NCBI RefSeq assembly: GCF_039544005.1
Contig: NZ_BAABKV010000001.1
Span: 4,216,001 to 4,280,000 of the forward strand
Source of the DNA: Kitasatospora paranensis
GTDB taxonomy: Bacteria; Actinomycetota; Actinomycetes; Streptomycetales; Streptomycetaceae
Length of the DNA: 64,000 nt
Direction of reading: 5' to 3'
The first letter of the stretch is position 1. The number at the start of each line of letters is the position of its first letter. Of the stretch, positions 25,469 to 35,086 are shown one piece after another. A program made the translations under genes and the position numbers. The notes below the pieces were generated by a model. It was given only the letters and a program-made list of their open reading frames with translations, ran no database searches and had not been told where the DNA came from.

Positions 25469-26959
25469 ATGACCCTGCCTCTCACCCACCGCCAGACGTC
25501 CCGCCGCCGGGTCATCGCCGCCGGCCTCGGCGCGGCCGGCGCGCTCGCCCTGCCCGCCACCGGCGCCTGGGCCGCCGAGACCCGCACCGGCCGCCGCGCC
25601 CCCGGCGCCACCGGGATCAGCGTCGTCGTCCGCTGGAACCAGGCCTCCATGGACGCGATCCTCGCCGAGTACCGGGCCGCCGGCACGGTCTTCGGCCCGG
25701 CGACCGTCAACGCCCGTGCGCTGGCCGTCATCCACAACTGCATCTACGACGCCTGGGCCTGCTACGACGGGCACGCGGTCGGCACCCGCTTCGGCGGCTC
25801 GCTGCGCCGTCCGCGCCGCGAGCGGACCCTCGCCAACAAGAACGAGGCGATCAGCTACGCCGCGCACCTCGCGATGCGCGACCTCTTCCCGAACCAGGCC
25901 GCCGCGGCCGACTCGATGCTGCGCTCGCTCGGCTACGAGCCGGACGCCGCCGCCGGGCCGAACAGCCCGGCCGGGATAGGCCGGCGCACCGCCCAGGCCG
26001 TCCTGGACTTCCGGCACGCCGACGGCGCCAACCAGCTCGGCGGTTACGTGGACACCACCGGCTACCAGCCGGTCAACACGCCGCAGGCGGTCGCCGCCTT
26101 CGACCCCGGTGCGGTCACCTCGCCCGCGCACTGGACCCCGCTGATCGTGGGCGGCAAGACGCAGCACTTCCTCACCCCGCAGTTCTCCGTCACGACGCCG
26201 TTCGCACTGACCAGCCCGACCCAATTCGGCGTGGCCGCGCCGCCGGCCTACCCCTCCAGCCGGCTGTCGGACGCCGTCGAGGAACTGCTGGAGATCAGCG
26301 CCGGCCTCACCGACGAGCACAAGGCGATCGCCGAGTTCTGGCTGGACAACGACGTCACCCCGCCCGGCGCCCAGCAGTCCTGGGCCCGCTTCGTGTCCGC
26401 CCGCGACGGCTACGGCGTGGACGAGGACGCGCCGCTGTTCTTCGGTCTGAACATGGCCGAGTGCGACGCGGCGATCGGCTCCTGGGCGGTCAAGCGGGTC
26501 TACGACTTCGCGCGGCCGTCGACGCTGATCCCGTACGACCAGCGCGGCCGGCAGATCCGGGCCTGGGGCGGCCCCGGCCAGGGCACCGTCACCATGGACG
26601 GCGTGCACTGGCGGGCGTACGTGGCGGTGCCGGGCTTCCCCGCCACCGTGTCCGGGCACAGCACCTTCTCCGGCGCCGCCGCCGAGTTCCTGCGGCGCTT
26701 CACCGGCACCGACGCCTTCGGCGACGGCTACCTGTTCAAGGCCGGCACCTCGACCGTCGAGCCGGGCATGACGCCCGCCGTCGACGTGCAGCTGACCTGG
26801 CCCACCTTCACCGAGGCCGCCGAGCAGGCCGGCATCTCCCGCATCTACGGCGGCATGCACTGGAGCTTCGACAACGGTCCGGGCCTGGAGATGGGTCACA
26901 AGATCGGCCGGGTTGTCCACCGCAAGGCCATGGACCTCCTCCACGGCCGCGCCAACTGA
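25469..26959 (+). CDS. Tat-exported vanadium-dependent haloperoxidase / PAP2-family phosphatase
   Basis: 496 aa from ATG 25469, with AGAAGGA upstream. A twin-arginine signal is visible at about 13-36 (TSRRRVIAAGLGAAGALAL, cleavage after AWA). The three vanadate/phosphate-pocket motifs of the PAP2/VHPO superfamily occur in order. First is K-x6-RP (KRVYDFARP); second is the SGHS motif (TVSGHSTFSG) with the catalytic His; third is SR-x5-H-x3-D (SRIYGGMHWSFD). The protein acts outside the membrane. It could oxidise halides or hydrolyse phosphate esters; motifs do not decide. It is first gene of an operon with HPP, rhodanese and cupin genes. Confidence 0.93.
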   Translation: MTLPLTHRQTSRRRVIAAGLGAAGALALPATGAWAAETRTGRRAPGATGISVVVRWNQASMDAILAEYRAAGTVFGPATVNARALAVIHNCIYDAWACYDGHAVGTRFGGSLRRPRRERTLANKNEAISYAAHLAMRDLFPNQAAAADSMLRSLGYEPDAAAGPNSPAGIGRRTAQAVLDFRHADGANQLGGYVDTTGYQPVNTPQAVAAFDPGAVTSPAHWTPLIVGGKTQHFLTPQFSVTTPFALTSPTQFGVAAPPAYPSSRLSDAVEELLEISAGLTDEHKAIAEFWLDNDVTPPGAQQSWARFVSARDGYGVDEDAPLFFGLNMAECDAAIGSWAVKRVYDFARPSTLIPYDQRGRQIRAWGGPGQGTVTMDGVHWRAYVAVPGFPATVSGHSTFSGAAAEFLRRFTGTDAFGDGYLFKAGTSTVEPGMTPAVDVQLTWPTFTEAAEQAGISRIYGGMHWSFDNGPGLEMGHKIGRVVHRKAMDLLHGRAN

Positions 26960-26984
26960 GGTTCCGAGAACGGGAGCTGACACC

Positions 26985-27515
26985 ATGAGCAACCAGACCG
27001 CCAGCCGGCCCGCCCCGCCCGCCCCGGCTGCGGCGGGCGGCCGGGCCCCCGCCTTCGCCGGCGTCCGCGCCACCGTGGCCGGCACGCTCACCACGATCGT
27101 CTCGCTGCTGGTGCTGGTCGCGATCGGCAAGGCCACCGGCTCACTGCTGCTGGTCGCCCCGCTGGCCGCCACCGCGATGATCATCTGCGCCAGCCCGGCC
27201 CTGCCGCCCGCCCAGCCGCGCGGCGTGCTGATCGGCCAGCTCGGCTCTGCCCTGATCGGCTACGCGGCGGCGGCCGTCGCCGGCCGGTCGCTGTGGACGG
27301 CCGCGGTCGCGGCCGGACTCGCCGTCGCCCTGATGGGCGTCCTGCGCGCGGTGCACGCCCCGGCCGCCGCCACCGCCGTCCTGGTGGTCGTCCAGCACCC
27401 GGCACCCGGCCGCTTCCTGCTGCTGCTGGCGGCCGGCAGCGTCCTGCTGATCCTGGTCGGCCTGCTGGCCTCCCGGATCGGTGCGATCGGCAAGTACCCC
27501 ACCTACTGGTGGTGA
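26985..27515 (+). CDS. HPP-family membrane protein
   Basis: 176 aa from ATG 26985, with GGGAG upstream. After a Pro/Ala-rich cytoplasmic start come four to five helices (about 30-50, 55-70, 88-120, 128-140, 145-168). The family's conserved loop contains ALPPAQPRGVLIGQLGSALIG and HAPAAATAVLVV. Some HPP proteins in plants and cyanobacteria transport nitrite. Here, coexpression with an exported haloperoxidase and sulfur-transfer genes is the only context, and the substrate is unknown. Confidence 0.88.
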   Translation: MSNQTASRPAPPAPAAAGGRAPAFAGVRATVAGTLTTIVSLLVLVAIGKATGSLLLVAPLAATAMIICASPALPPAQPRGVLIGQLGSALIGYAAAAVAGRSLWTAAVAAGLAVALMGVLRAVHAPAAATAVLVVVQHPAPGRFLLLLAAGSVLLILVGLLASRIGAIGKYPTYWW

Positions 27516-27561
27516 CCGGCACCCGCCGGGCCACCCGTCCCCCGACAGGAAGGGAGAACCG

Positions 27562-28431
27562 ATGGATCGCGAGTCCACCCTGGTCAGTTGCGACTGGCTG
27601 CAGGCCCACCGCACCGACGAGGGCGTCGTCGTCGTCGAGATCACCGACGGCGGCCCGAACCCGGCCGGCCGGATACCCGGGGCGGTCAGCCTCGACTGGA
27701 GCACCGACCTGCAGGACCGCGTCCGCCGCGACCTGATCGGCCCGGAGGCGTTTGCCGCGCTGCTCGGCCGGCACGGAATCGGCCCGGACGACACCGTGGT
27801 GTTCTACAGCGGCAACAGCAACTGGTGGGCCGCCGCTGGGTTCTGGCAGTTCCGGCTGCACGGCCACCGGGAGCTGCGACTGCTCGACGGCGGGCGGGCC
27901 CGCTGGGAGGCGCTCGGCGGCGATCTGACCGTCGAGGCCCCCGTCCGGCAGCCGGTCGACCACCCCGTCCGCCCGCGCGACGAGCGCCTGCGGGCCCACC
28001 GTGACACCGTGCTGGACGGCATCGGCCGGATCAACCTCGTCGACTGCCGCTCCCTGGAGGAGTACCTCGGCGAGCGGACGGCCCCGCCCGGCGTCCCCGA
28101 CGACCAGGGCGTGCGGCCCGGCCACGCCGAGTCCGCGCAGCACATCCCGTGGAGCGCCACCGTCCGCCCGGACGGCACCTTCCGCGACCAGGCCGAGCTG
28201 GAGGACCTGTACGGCCAGCTCGACCCGGACGCGCCGACCGTCGTGTACTGCCGGATCGGCTGGCGGTCCGCGCACAGCTGGTTCGTGCTGTCCGAACTGC
28301 TCGACCGCCCGGCCGTGGCCAACTACGACGGCGCATGGCGGGAGTTCGGGTCGCTGATCGGCGCCCCGATCGTCCCCGGGCCGCTCCCCTGGGGCGTCGT
28401 CCGCACCGCCGAGGAGGCCGCTCGTGCCTGA
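27562..28431 (+). CDS. Two-domain rhodanese (thiosulfate/3-mercaptopyruvate sulfurtransferase)
   Basis: 289 aa from ATG 27562, AAGGGAG upstream. Domain 1 (about 5-140) is structural, with ARIPGAVSLDW-like and VVFYSGNSNWWAA motifs and no active cysteine. Domain 2 (about 150-285) has the catalytic loop TVVYCRIGWRSAHSWFV, with the nucleophilic Cys at the usual place. It transfers sulfane sulfur to cyanide or another thiophile. The CRIGWRS loop is closer to the thiosulfate type than to CG[S/T]GVT of mercaptopyruvate enzymes. It overlaps the cupin gene by 8 bp. Confidence 0.93.
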   Translation: MDRESTLVSCDWLQAHRTDEGVVVVEITDGGPNPAGRIPGAVSLDWSTDLQDRVRRDLIGPEAFAALLGRHGIGPDDTVVFYSGNSNWWAAAGFWQFRLHGHRELRLLDGGRARWEALGGDLTVEAPVRQPVDHPVRPRDERLRAHRDTVLDGIGRINLVDCRSLEEYLGERTAPPGVPDDQGVRPGHAESAQHIPWSATVRPDGTFRDQAELEDLYGQLDPDAPTVVYCRIGWRSAHSWFVLSELLDRPAVANYDGAWREFGSLIGAPIVPGPLPWGVVRTAEEAARA

Positions 28432-28879
28432 TGTCACAATCCTGCGGGACGTGCTCCGCAACGGCTTCGACCAGGCCGACCTGCCCTGGGTGCCGTGGAC
28501 GGAACCCGGCCGCGTCGGCGTCGAGTTCGTGGTGCTGTGGGGGCCGGACGCCACCGAGGGCGAGGACTCCGCGGCGCTCCTGCTGCGCTTCCCGCCCGGC
28601 GCCCACGGCGACTTCCACGAGCACCTCGGGCACGAGCTGATGCTCGTCCTCGACGGCGTCCTCGACCACAGCGACGGAAGCCGCTTCGTCCGCGGCGACC
28701 TGGTCGTCGAGGAGCCCGGCACCCGCCACCAGATGTCCAGCGCCGAGGGGTGCACGGTACTCGCCGTCCGGGCCCGCCCGGCCGCCGCGCGCACCCCGCA
28801 GCCCGACGAGATCGCCGCCGGGCCCCTGCTGTCCGGCGACGGGCAGGACGGGCGCGTCGGCGCGGGCACCACGCACTGA
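28424..28879 (+). CDS. Cupin (ChrR/cysteine-dioxygenase-like barrel) protein
   Basis: 151 aa from GTG 28424, which overlaps the rhodanese stop by 8 bp, so translation is coupled. The cupin metal site is GAHGDFHEHLGHELMLVLDG (three His and Glu) with EEPGTRHQMSSAEG supplying the last His. Cupins next to rhodaneses are often thiol dioxygenases or persulfide-handling proteins. This is an inference from context, and the enzyme could equally be a sensor. Confidence 0.85.
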   Translation: MPDVTILRDVLRNGFDQADLPWVPWTEPGRVGVEFVVLWGPDATEGEDSAALLLRFPPGAHGDFHEHLGHELMLVLDGVLDHSDGSRFVRGDLVVEEPGTRHQMSSAEGCTVLAVRARPAAARTPQPDEIAAGPLLSGDGQDGRVGAGTTH

Positions 28880-28894
28880 CGATCCGCCGGCACC

Positions 28895-28946
28895 CGGCCG
28901 GGCAACGGACCGCGGCCACACCGTGCCGCGGTCCGTTGCCCGGCCG
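28895..28946 (+). terminator. Strong terminator splitting the cluster into two transcripts
   Basis: A perfect 21-bp stem (CGGCCGGGCAACGGACCGCGG and its complement) with a 10-nt loop, 15 bp past the cupin stop. It separates the haloperoxidase operon from the glutamate-mutase operon. Confidence 0.88.
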
Positions 28947-29041
28947 CCGTACGACGGGCACCCGCCACCGCGGGGCCGCCCGGCACCACCACGGGGCGCT
29001 CCCCGCGCCCCGCGCCGCCCGCCGTCATCCGAGGAGGAGCC

Positions 29042-29536
29042 ATGTCGCCCACCCGCACCGTCACGCCGTACCCGCTGCGCCCCGCGCCCGTCCGGAAGGC
29101 CGCCGAGAGCCGTCGTGTGCTGCTCACCACCGGCTCCTCGGACGCGCACACCTGGAATCTCGTCCACCTCCAGCTGCTGCTGGAGGAGCACGGCCACTCG
29201 GTGCTCAACCTCGGCCCGTGCGTGCCCGAGCAACTGCTCGTCGACACGGCCACGCTGACCCGCCCCGACCTGGTGGTGTTCAGCTCCGTCAACGGCCACG
29301 GCCACCTGGACGGGCTGCGCGCCGCCCGCGCGATGCGCTCCGAGCGGGCCACCCGCGGCATCCCGATGGTCATCGGCGGCCTGCTCGGGATCTCCCCGGA
29401 GGGCGCCGAGAAGCGCGCCGCGGAGCTGCTCGCGGCCGGCTTCGACCAGGTCCACCCGGACGGCACCGACCCGGCCGTGCTGCTCGCCCGGCTCGCCGAC
29501 CTGCCGGCCACCTGTACCGAGCGGGCCGCCGCGTGA
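29042..29536 (+). CDS. glmS: Glutamate (methylaspartate) mutase, small cobalamin-binding subunit
   Basis: 164 aa from ATG 29042; GAGGAG lies 8 bp upstream. A Rossmann-like B12-binding domain is evident: VLLTTGSSDAHTWNLVHLQL (the D-x-H lower-ligand motif; the usual following glycine is Asn here). Next come EEHGHSVLNLGPCVP, DLVVFSSVNGHGH and MVIGGLLGISPEGAEK. With GlmE it forms the adenosylcobalamin enzyme interconverting L-glutamate and (2S,3S)-3-methylaspartate. Its stop overlaps the glmE start by 4 bp (GTGA). Confidence 0.93.
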   Translation: MSPTRTVTPYPLRPAPVRKAAESRRVLLTTGSSDAHTWNLVHLQLLLEEHGHSVLNLGPCVPEQLLVDTATLTRPDLVVFSSVNGHGHLDGLRAARAMRSERATRGIPMVIGGLLGISPEGAEKRAAELLAAGFDQVHPDGTDPAVLLARLADLPATCTERAAA

Positions 29537-30841
29537 CCCGCTCACCAGCCTCGCCGCCCGACCTCGGCTCCTACGTCCGCGCCGCGGCCGACGCCGGTGA
29601 ACTCGTCGTCCAGCCGCGGATGGGGATGGCCCGGCCCAGCGTGATGGCCGCCGGCCTGACCGCCGTCGCCGGACTGCCCGAACGCACCGTCGCCACCATC
29701 ACCCTGGACAGCTACACCCGGGTCGGCGACCACGGCGCCGCCGCCGCGGCCGTCCGCGCGGGGCAGCCGCTGAACGGCTTCCCGCTCGTCGCACACGGCC
29801 CCCGCACCACCGCCAAGGTCGCCGCCGCCGCCGGACGGCTCACCCCCGTCCAGGTCCGGCACGGCTCCGCCGACCCGCGGGCGATCTTCCGCACGATGGC
29901 CGCCGCCGGCCTCGGCGCCAGCGAGGGCGGCCCGGTCTCCTACTGCCTGCCCTACGGGCGGACGCCGCTCGCCGAGTCCGTCGCCGCCTGGCGCGAGGCC
30001 ACCCGCTTCCTCGCCGAGGAGAGCCGTTCCGGCGGGATCCGCGCCCACCTGGAGTCCTTCGGCGGCTGCCTGCTCGGCCAGCTCTGCCCGCCGTCGCTGC
30101 TGGTCGCCATGTCGGTGCTGGAGTGCCTGTTCTTCGCCCAGAACGGCATCACCAGCGTCTCGCTCAGCTACGCCCAGCAGACCAGCCCGCAGCAGGACGT
30201 CGAGGCGCTGACGGCGCTGCGGCTGCTCGCCGACGAACTGCTGCCGGCCGGCGTCGACCGGCATCTGGTGCTCTACACCTACATGGGCGTCTTCCCCGGT
30301 CGGCGCCCGGCGCCGGCCTGCTGCTCGCCCGCAGCGCCGAACTCGCCGTCCGCGGCGGCGCGGAGCGGCTGATCGTCAAGACCACCACCGAGGCGCACCG
30401 GATCCCCACCGTCGCGGAGAACCTCACCGCACTGCGCACGGCCGCCGCGCGGGCCGCACCACCCGGCGGGCCCTGACCGCGCAGGGGCCCGCCGAACGCG
30501 TCGACGGCGGCGAAGTCCTCCTGGAGGCCCGGGCGCTGATCACCGCCGTGCTCTCCATGGCCGACGACGTCGGCACCGCCCTGCTGCGCGCCTTCCACCG
30601 CGGCGTCCTCGACGTCCCGTACTGCCTGCACCCCGACAACCGGGGCGCCGCCCGGGGCGCCGTCGGCGACGACGGACGGCTGCGCTGGGCCGAGGTCGGC
30701 GCCATGCCGCTGCTGCCCACCGGCGGCCGCTCCGGCACGCTGACCTCCGACCGGCTGGCCCGGATGCTGCGCCGGGTCGCCGAGGAGCACGACCGCGAGG
30801 CGGACAGCCGCGCCCCGGAGCCGCAGGCCCCCGCGGCGCCG
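29533..30841 (+). CDS. glmE: Glutamate (methylaspartate) mutase catalytic subunit GlmE, two frameshifts, fused in frame to the next domain
   Basis: Starts at GTG 29533. TIM-barrel GlmE features: TITLDSYTRVGD and LNGFPLVAHGPR (substrate arginines), VQVRHGSADPR, GGPVSYCLPYGRTPL, HLESFGGCLLGQLCPPSLL, VKTTTEAHRIPT and the terminal LDVPYCLHPDN. The frame breaks at the C4 run 30294-30297 and again near 30461-30473; one added base at each restores about 436 codons. After this the frame runs on with no stop into an FAD/NAD(P)-binding domain. It catalyses the radical carbon-skeleton rearrangement of glutamate to 3-methylaspartate. Breaks are probably sequencing errors; the fusion looks real. Confidence 0.88.
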
Positions 30842-32778
30842 CCGCGGCCGCTGCGGATCGCCCTCGTCGGCGGCGGGCCGCGCGGCATGTCCGTGCTGGA
30901 GCGGCTGGTCGCCCGCTGCGCGGCGCAGCCGCCGGAGCGCCCGGTGGAGGTCACCGCGATCGACCCGTACTGCATCGGCGCCGGGCGGATCTGGCGGCCG
31001 GAGCAGTCGCCGTGGTTCCTGATGAACACCCCGGCCCGGGAGGTCACGATGTTCTCCGGGCCAGCGGACGACGGCCCGGCCCGGCCGGGCGCCGGTCCGA
31101 CGCTCGCCGAGTGGTGGGCCGCGACCGACCCGGAGCACGCCGACCCGGAGGGCTACGCGCCGCGCGTGGTCTACGGCCGCTACCTGCGGTTCGTCCTCGG
31201 GCTGGTGCTGGAGGCCCGGGTGCCCGGGTTGACGATCCTTCCGGTGAAGGCGAAGGTGCTGTGCGCCGACCGCGGGCCGACCGGGCCGGACGGCATCGTC
31301 CACCGGCTGCGGCTGGACCGCGGCGACGTCCTCACCGTGGACCGGCTGGTGCTCGCCTCCGGCCACCCCACCAACGAGCTGGACGAGCAGCAGCGCGAGT
31401 GGCAGGCCTTCGCCGAGGAGCGGCCGCCGCTGCAGTACGTGGTCGGGGACTCGGCGGCCGAGATGCCGCTGGACGCGATCCCGCCGGGCGCGACGGTCGG
31501 CGTCCTCGGCATGGGGCTGACCTTCTACGACGTGCTGTCGGCGCTCACCCTGGGCCGCGGCGGCACCTTCGAGCCCGCTGCCGGCGGTGGTCTGGTCTAC
31601 CGGCCGAGCGGGCGCGAGCCGCGGATCGTGCCGGCCTCGCGCAGCGGCATCCCGCTGCTGACCCGCGGCCGGAACCAGAAGTCGGCCGACTTCCGCTACC
31701 GGGCCAGACTGTTCACCCCGGACCGGATGGCCGCGCTGCGGGCCGGCGGCCCGCTGGAGTTCCGGACCCAGGTGATGCCGTGGCTGCTCGCCGAGATCAA
31801 CCTGGTGCTGCTCGGCACCCGGTTGCGGCATGCGGTCGGGGCGGACGCCGCCGAGGAGTTCGCCGACCGGGCGGAGTCCGGTTACCACACCGAGGCACCG
31901 AGCCCTGCGGAACTCACCGACCTGGCGTCCGAGTTCGGGCAGGCCGGCGAGGCGCTGCCGGAACTCGGCAGACTGGCGAGACCGTTCGCCGGACGGCGGT
32001 TCGACGCACCGGAGGACTACCGGGCGGCGCTCGCCGACTGGCTGCGCGAGGACCTCGCCGAAGCCGTCCTCGGCAACGTGGACGGGCCGGTCAAGGCCGC
32101 CTGCGACGTGTTGCGGGACGTCCGGGCGACGATCCGGTCGGTGGTGGACTTCGCCGGCCTCACCCCGGACTCGCACCAGCGCTTCCTCGCCGAGTTCAAC
32201 CCGGTGGCGGCGGTGATCTCCACCGGCCCGCCGACCCGCCGCTCGGAGCAGTTCCTCGCCCTGCTGGCCGCCGGTGTCCTCCAGCCGGTGGGCCCCGCCG
32301 CACGCTTCCGGGCGGACGCCGGGCTCGGCTGCTTCACCGTCGAGTCCGGGCAGGTCAGCGACTCCCGGGTGCAGCTGGACGCCCTCGTCGACGCCCGGGT
32401 GCCCGGCACCGACCTGCGGACCGACCGCGACCCGCTGATCCGCGGGCTGCTCGCCGACGGGATGATCCGCACCTTCGTCAACTCCTGGGCGGGCGGCGCG
32501 TTCGACACCGGCGGCATGGCGACCACCGACAGCCCGTTCCACCCCGTCCGGGCGGACGGCTCGGTCGAGCGGACGATGCACGTGATCGGCATCCCGAGCG
32601 AGCACACCCGCTGGTTCACCCAGGTCGGCAGCGGCCGGCCCGGACCGTGGGGGCGTTCACCCGGGACGCCGACGCGATCGCCGCCTCGCTGCTCGCGGAC
32701 ACCGCCGGCCCCGCTGCCGAGCAGCCGGCGGAACCGGCCGCCGCCGGGCGCGCCCTGACCGCGCGGGCCGTTCGGTGA
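30842..32778 (+). CDS. FAD/NAD(P)-binding oxidoreductase, C-terminal part of the GlmE fusion, one frameshift
   Basis: About 645 residues. The dinucleotide site opens at once (LRIALVGGGPRGMSVLERL), then WFLMNTPAREVTMFSG, RVVYGRYLRFVL, a second nucleotide site GATVGVLGMGLTFYDVL and the late RTFVNSWAGGAFDTGG. This pattern is that of the NAD_binding_9 family of flavin-binding proteins. Some relatives are amino-acid N-hydroxylases, but most are uncharacterised. No start codon or ribosome site lies between it and GlmE. A G5 run (32649-32653) needs one base to reach the stop at 32778, which then overlaps the ligase start by 4 bp. Confidence 0.8.
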
Positions 32779-34483
32779 CCGCGCTCCCGGCCGGGTACTG
32801 GACGCACCGCCGGACGGCCGCGCACCAGGAGTACCGGGCCGCCCGCGACCTGCTGCTGGGCCTGCGCGACGACCCGGCCGCCGCCCGGGCGCGGTTCGGC
32901 TGGCCGCGCCCGCGGCATTTCAACTGGGCGCTGGAGTGGTTCGACGTGGTCGCGGCCGACTGCCCGCGCCCCGCCCTGCGGCTGCTCGGCGAACCGGCCG
33001 CGGACGGCACCGTCCCGGTCGCCGAGGACCTCTCGTACGCCGAGCTGTCCGCCCGGTCGGACACCCTCGCCGTGGCGCTGGCCGGGCTCGGGGTGGCGCG
33101 CGGGGACCGCGTGCTGCTGCTCCTCGGGGCCCGTTCCGAGCTGTGGGAGAGCCTGCTGGGCTGCCTCAAGCTCGGTGCGGTGGTCGTCCCGACGTACCAG
33201 GACGTGACCGCCGAGGAGGCGGCCGACCGGATCGGCCGCGGCCGGATCCGCCACGTGCTGGCGACCGCCGGCGCGGCCGCGCTGGTGGCTGACCTGCCGG
33301 TGCCGGGGCGGCGGATCGCCCTGGGCGAGGACCGGCCGGCCGGCTGGGACGCGTACCCGGACACCCGCTCGGTGCACCACCCGTACCTGCCGGACGGGCC
33401 GACACCGGCCGGCGACCCGGCGTTCTGCTACTTCACCTCCGGCACGACCTCGCTGCCGAAGCTGGTCGAGCACACCCATGCGAGCTACCCGGTCGGGCAC
33501 CTGTCCAGCCTGTACTGGAACGGGCTGCGCCCCGGCGACGTGCACCTCAACCTGTCGGCGCCGGGCTGGGCCAAGCACTCCTGGAGCAGTTTCTTCGTGC
33601 CGTTCGCGGCCGAGGCGACGGTGCTCGCCCCGCCGGACGGGGGCTGCCGCCGGAGGTGCTGCCCGGGGTGCTCGCCGGGCAGGGCGCCGACTCCTTCTGC
33701 GCCCCGCCGAGCGCCTGGCGGGCGATGCTGCCGTACCTGCACCGGACGGGTGCGGCGGCAGTACGGCTGCGCGAGGCGACGGCGGCCGGCGAACCGCTGA
33801 CCGCCGAGGTGTCGACCGCGGTCGCCGCCGCCTGGGGCGTGCAGGTGCGGGACGGCTACGGGCAGACCGAGGCGACCGCGCTGATCGGCCGTGTCCCGGG
33901 CGGCCCCGCGCCGCTCTCCCCGCTGGGGCACCCGCTGCCGGGCTGGCGGGTCGTGCTGCGCGACCCGGCGACCGGGGCGCTCGGCGACGCGGGCGAGGTG
34001 TGCCTGGATCTCGCCGACCGTCCGGCCGGGCTGATGGCCGGCTACGCGGACGACCCGGCGCGGACGGCAGCCGCCGTGGCGGACGGCCTCTACCGGACGG
34101 GCGACGTGGGCGAGCGGTGCGCGGACGGCTCCGTCCGGCTGCTGGGCCGGCTGGACGAGGTGTTCAAGTCGGCCGGCCACCGGGTCTCACCGGCCGAGAT
34201 CGAGGCGGTGCTGCGCAGCCACGCCGAGGTGGCGGACGCCGCTGTCGTCCCGCGCCCCGACCGGCTGGCCGGGCTCGTCCCGTACGCGGTCGTGGTGCCG
34301 CGCGGCGGGCCGCCGTCGGGTGCGGCAGCGGCCCGGCTGCGCGGCGAGCTGCTGGCGCTGGCCGGGGCCCGGCTGGCGCCGGTGTTCGTGCCGCGCGGGG
34401 TGGAATTCGCCGCCGGGCTGCCGCGGACCCGGTCGGGCAAGGTACGCCGTGCGGAGCTGGCCGCACGGTTGGCGCGGGGCTGA
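32775..34483 (+). CDS. AMP-forming acyl/amino-acid-CoA ligase (ANL superfamily), one frameshift
   Basis: About 569 aa from GTG 32775. All core motifs are seen: A3 P-loop FCYFTSGTTSLPKLVEH, A5 VRDGYGQTEATALIG, A7/A8 GLYRTGDVG and GRLDEVFKSAGHRVSP, and A10 PRTRSGKVRRAEL with the catalytic Lys. The frame breaks at the G5 run 33639-33643; one added G repairs it. It resembles medium-chain acyl-CoA/acetyl-CoA synthetases. In this operon it may activate a 3-methylaspartate-derived acid. No carrier protein or condensing enzyme is present, so CoA or a free amine would be the acceptor. Confidence 0.88.
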
Positions 34484-34499
34484 CCGGGCGGTGGCCCGG

Positions 34500-35078
34500 T
34501 CAGCCCCGTGGGGCGGCGCGGTCGGCGGCGCCGAGCAGGGCCTCGGCGACCGCGCGGGCCCTGGGGGCGGCGTCGGCCGTGCGTTCGCGCAGGGCGGCGA
34601 CGATCGCGCCGTCGCCCAGCAGGGCGAGCTGCCGGGCGAGCACCTGGTGGTCGCGGTAGCCGCCGTCGGCGAGCAGGCCGTCCAGGTAGGCGATGACCTG
34701 TTCCTTGTGCTCGGCGGCGACCCGGTGGGCCGGGCTGGCCGGGTCGGCCTCCTCGACCATGGTGTTGATGAAGGCGCAGCCGCGGAAGTCGGCGGCCAGG
34801 AAGCGCTCGGCGAGGCCGTCGAAGAGGGCGAGCGGCAGGTCCTCGGGGCTGCGGGGGCTCACCTCGACGGTGTCGGCCAGCCAGGCGCGCCATGCCGTGT
34901 CGCGGCGTCGGAGCACCTCGACGACGAGGTCGTCCTTGCTGGGGAAATGCCGGTAGAAGGACGCCCGGCCGACGCCGGACTCGGCGAGGATCCGCTCGAC
35001 TCCGACCGCGCGGATGCCCTCCTCGTAGAACAACCGCTCGGCGGCGGTGAGGAGACGTTCTCTGGCTCGGCTCGGCAC
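34500..35078 (-). CDS. TetR-family repressor
   Basis: 192 aa. The N-terminal helix-turn-helix is ERLLTAAERLFYEEGIRAVG with ILAESGVGRASFYRHFPSKDDL; the C-terminal ligand domain is of the TetR_C_16-like type (GCAFINTMVEEADP). It is divergent from an AhpD-like gene. Three copies of a 15-16 bp palindrome in the gap are its probable operators. Its stop lies 14 bp from the convergent ligase stop, so it is not part of that operon. Confidence 0.92.
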   Translation of the reverse strand: MPSRARERLLTAAERLFYEEGIRAVGVERILAESGVGRASFYRHFPSKDDLVVEVLRRRDTAWRAWLADTVEVSPRSPEDLPLALFDGLAERFLAADFRGCAFINTMVEEADPASPAHRVAAEHKEQVIAYLDGLLADGGYRDHQVLARQLALLGDGAIVAALRERTADAAPRARAVAEALLGAADRAAPRG

Positions 35079-35086
35079 CCGAAAAC

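Noticed and set aside
30164..32605. 813-codon minus frame opposite the GlmE-FAD gene
   Set aside because: Shadow of a clear plus-strand coding region with intact family motifs.
29042..34483. NRPS or polyketide cluster
   Set aside because: There is one stand-alone adenylating enzyme but no carrier, condensation, ketosynthase or thioesterase domain in the window.
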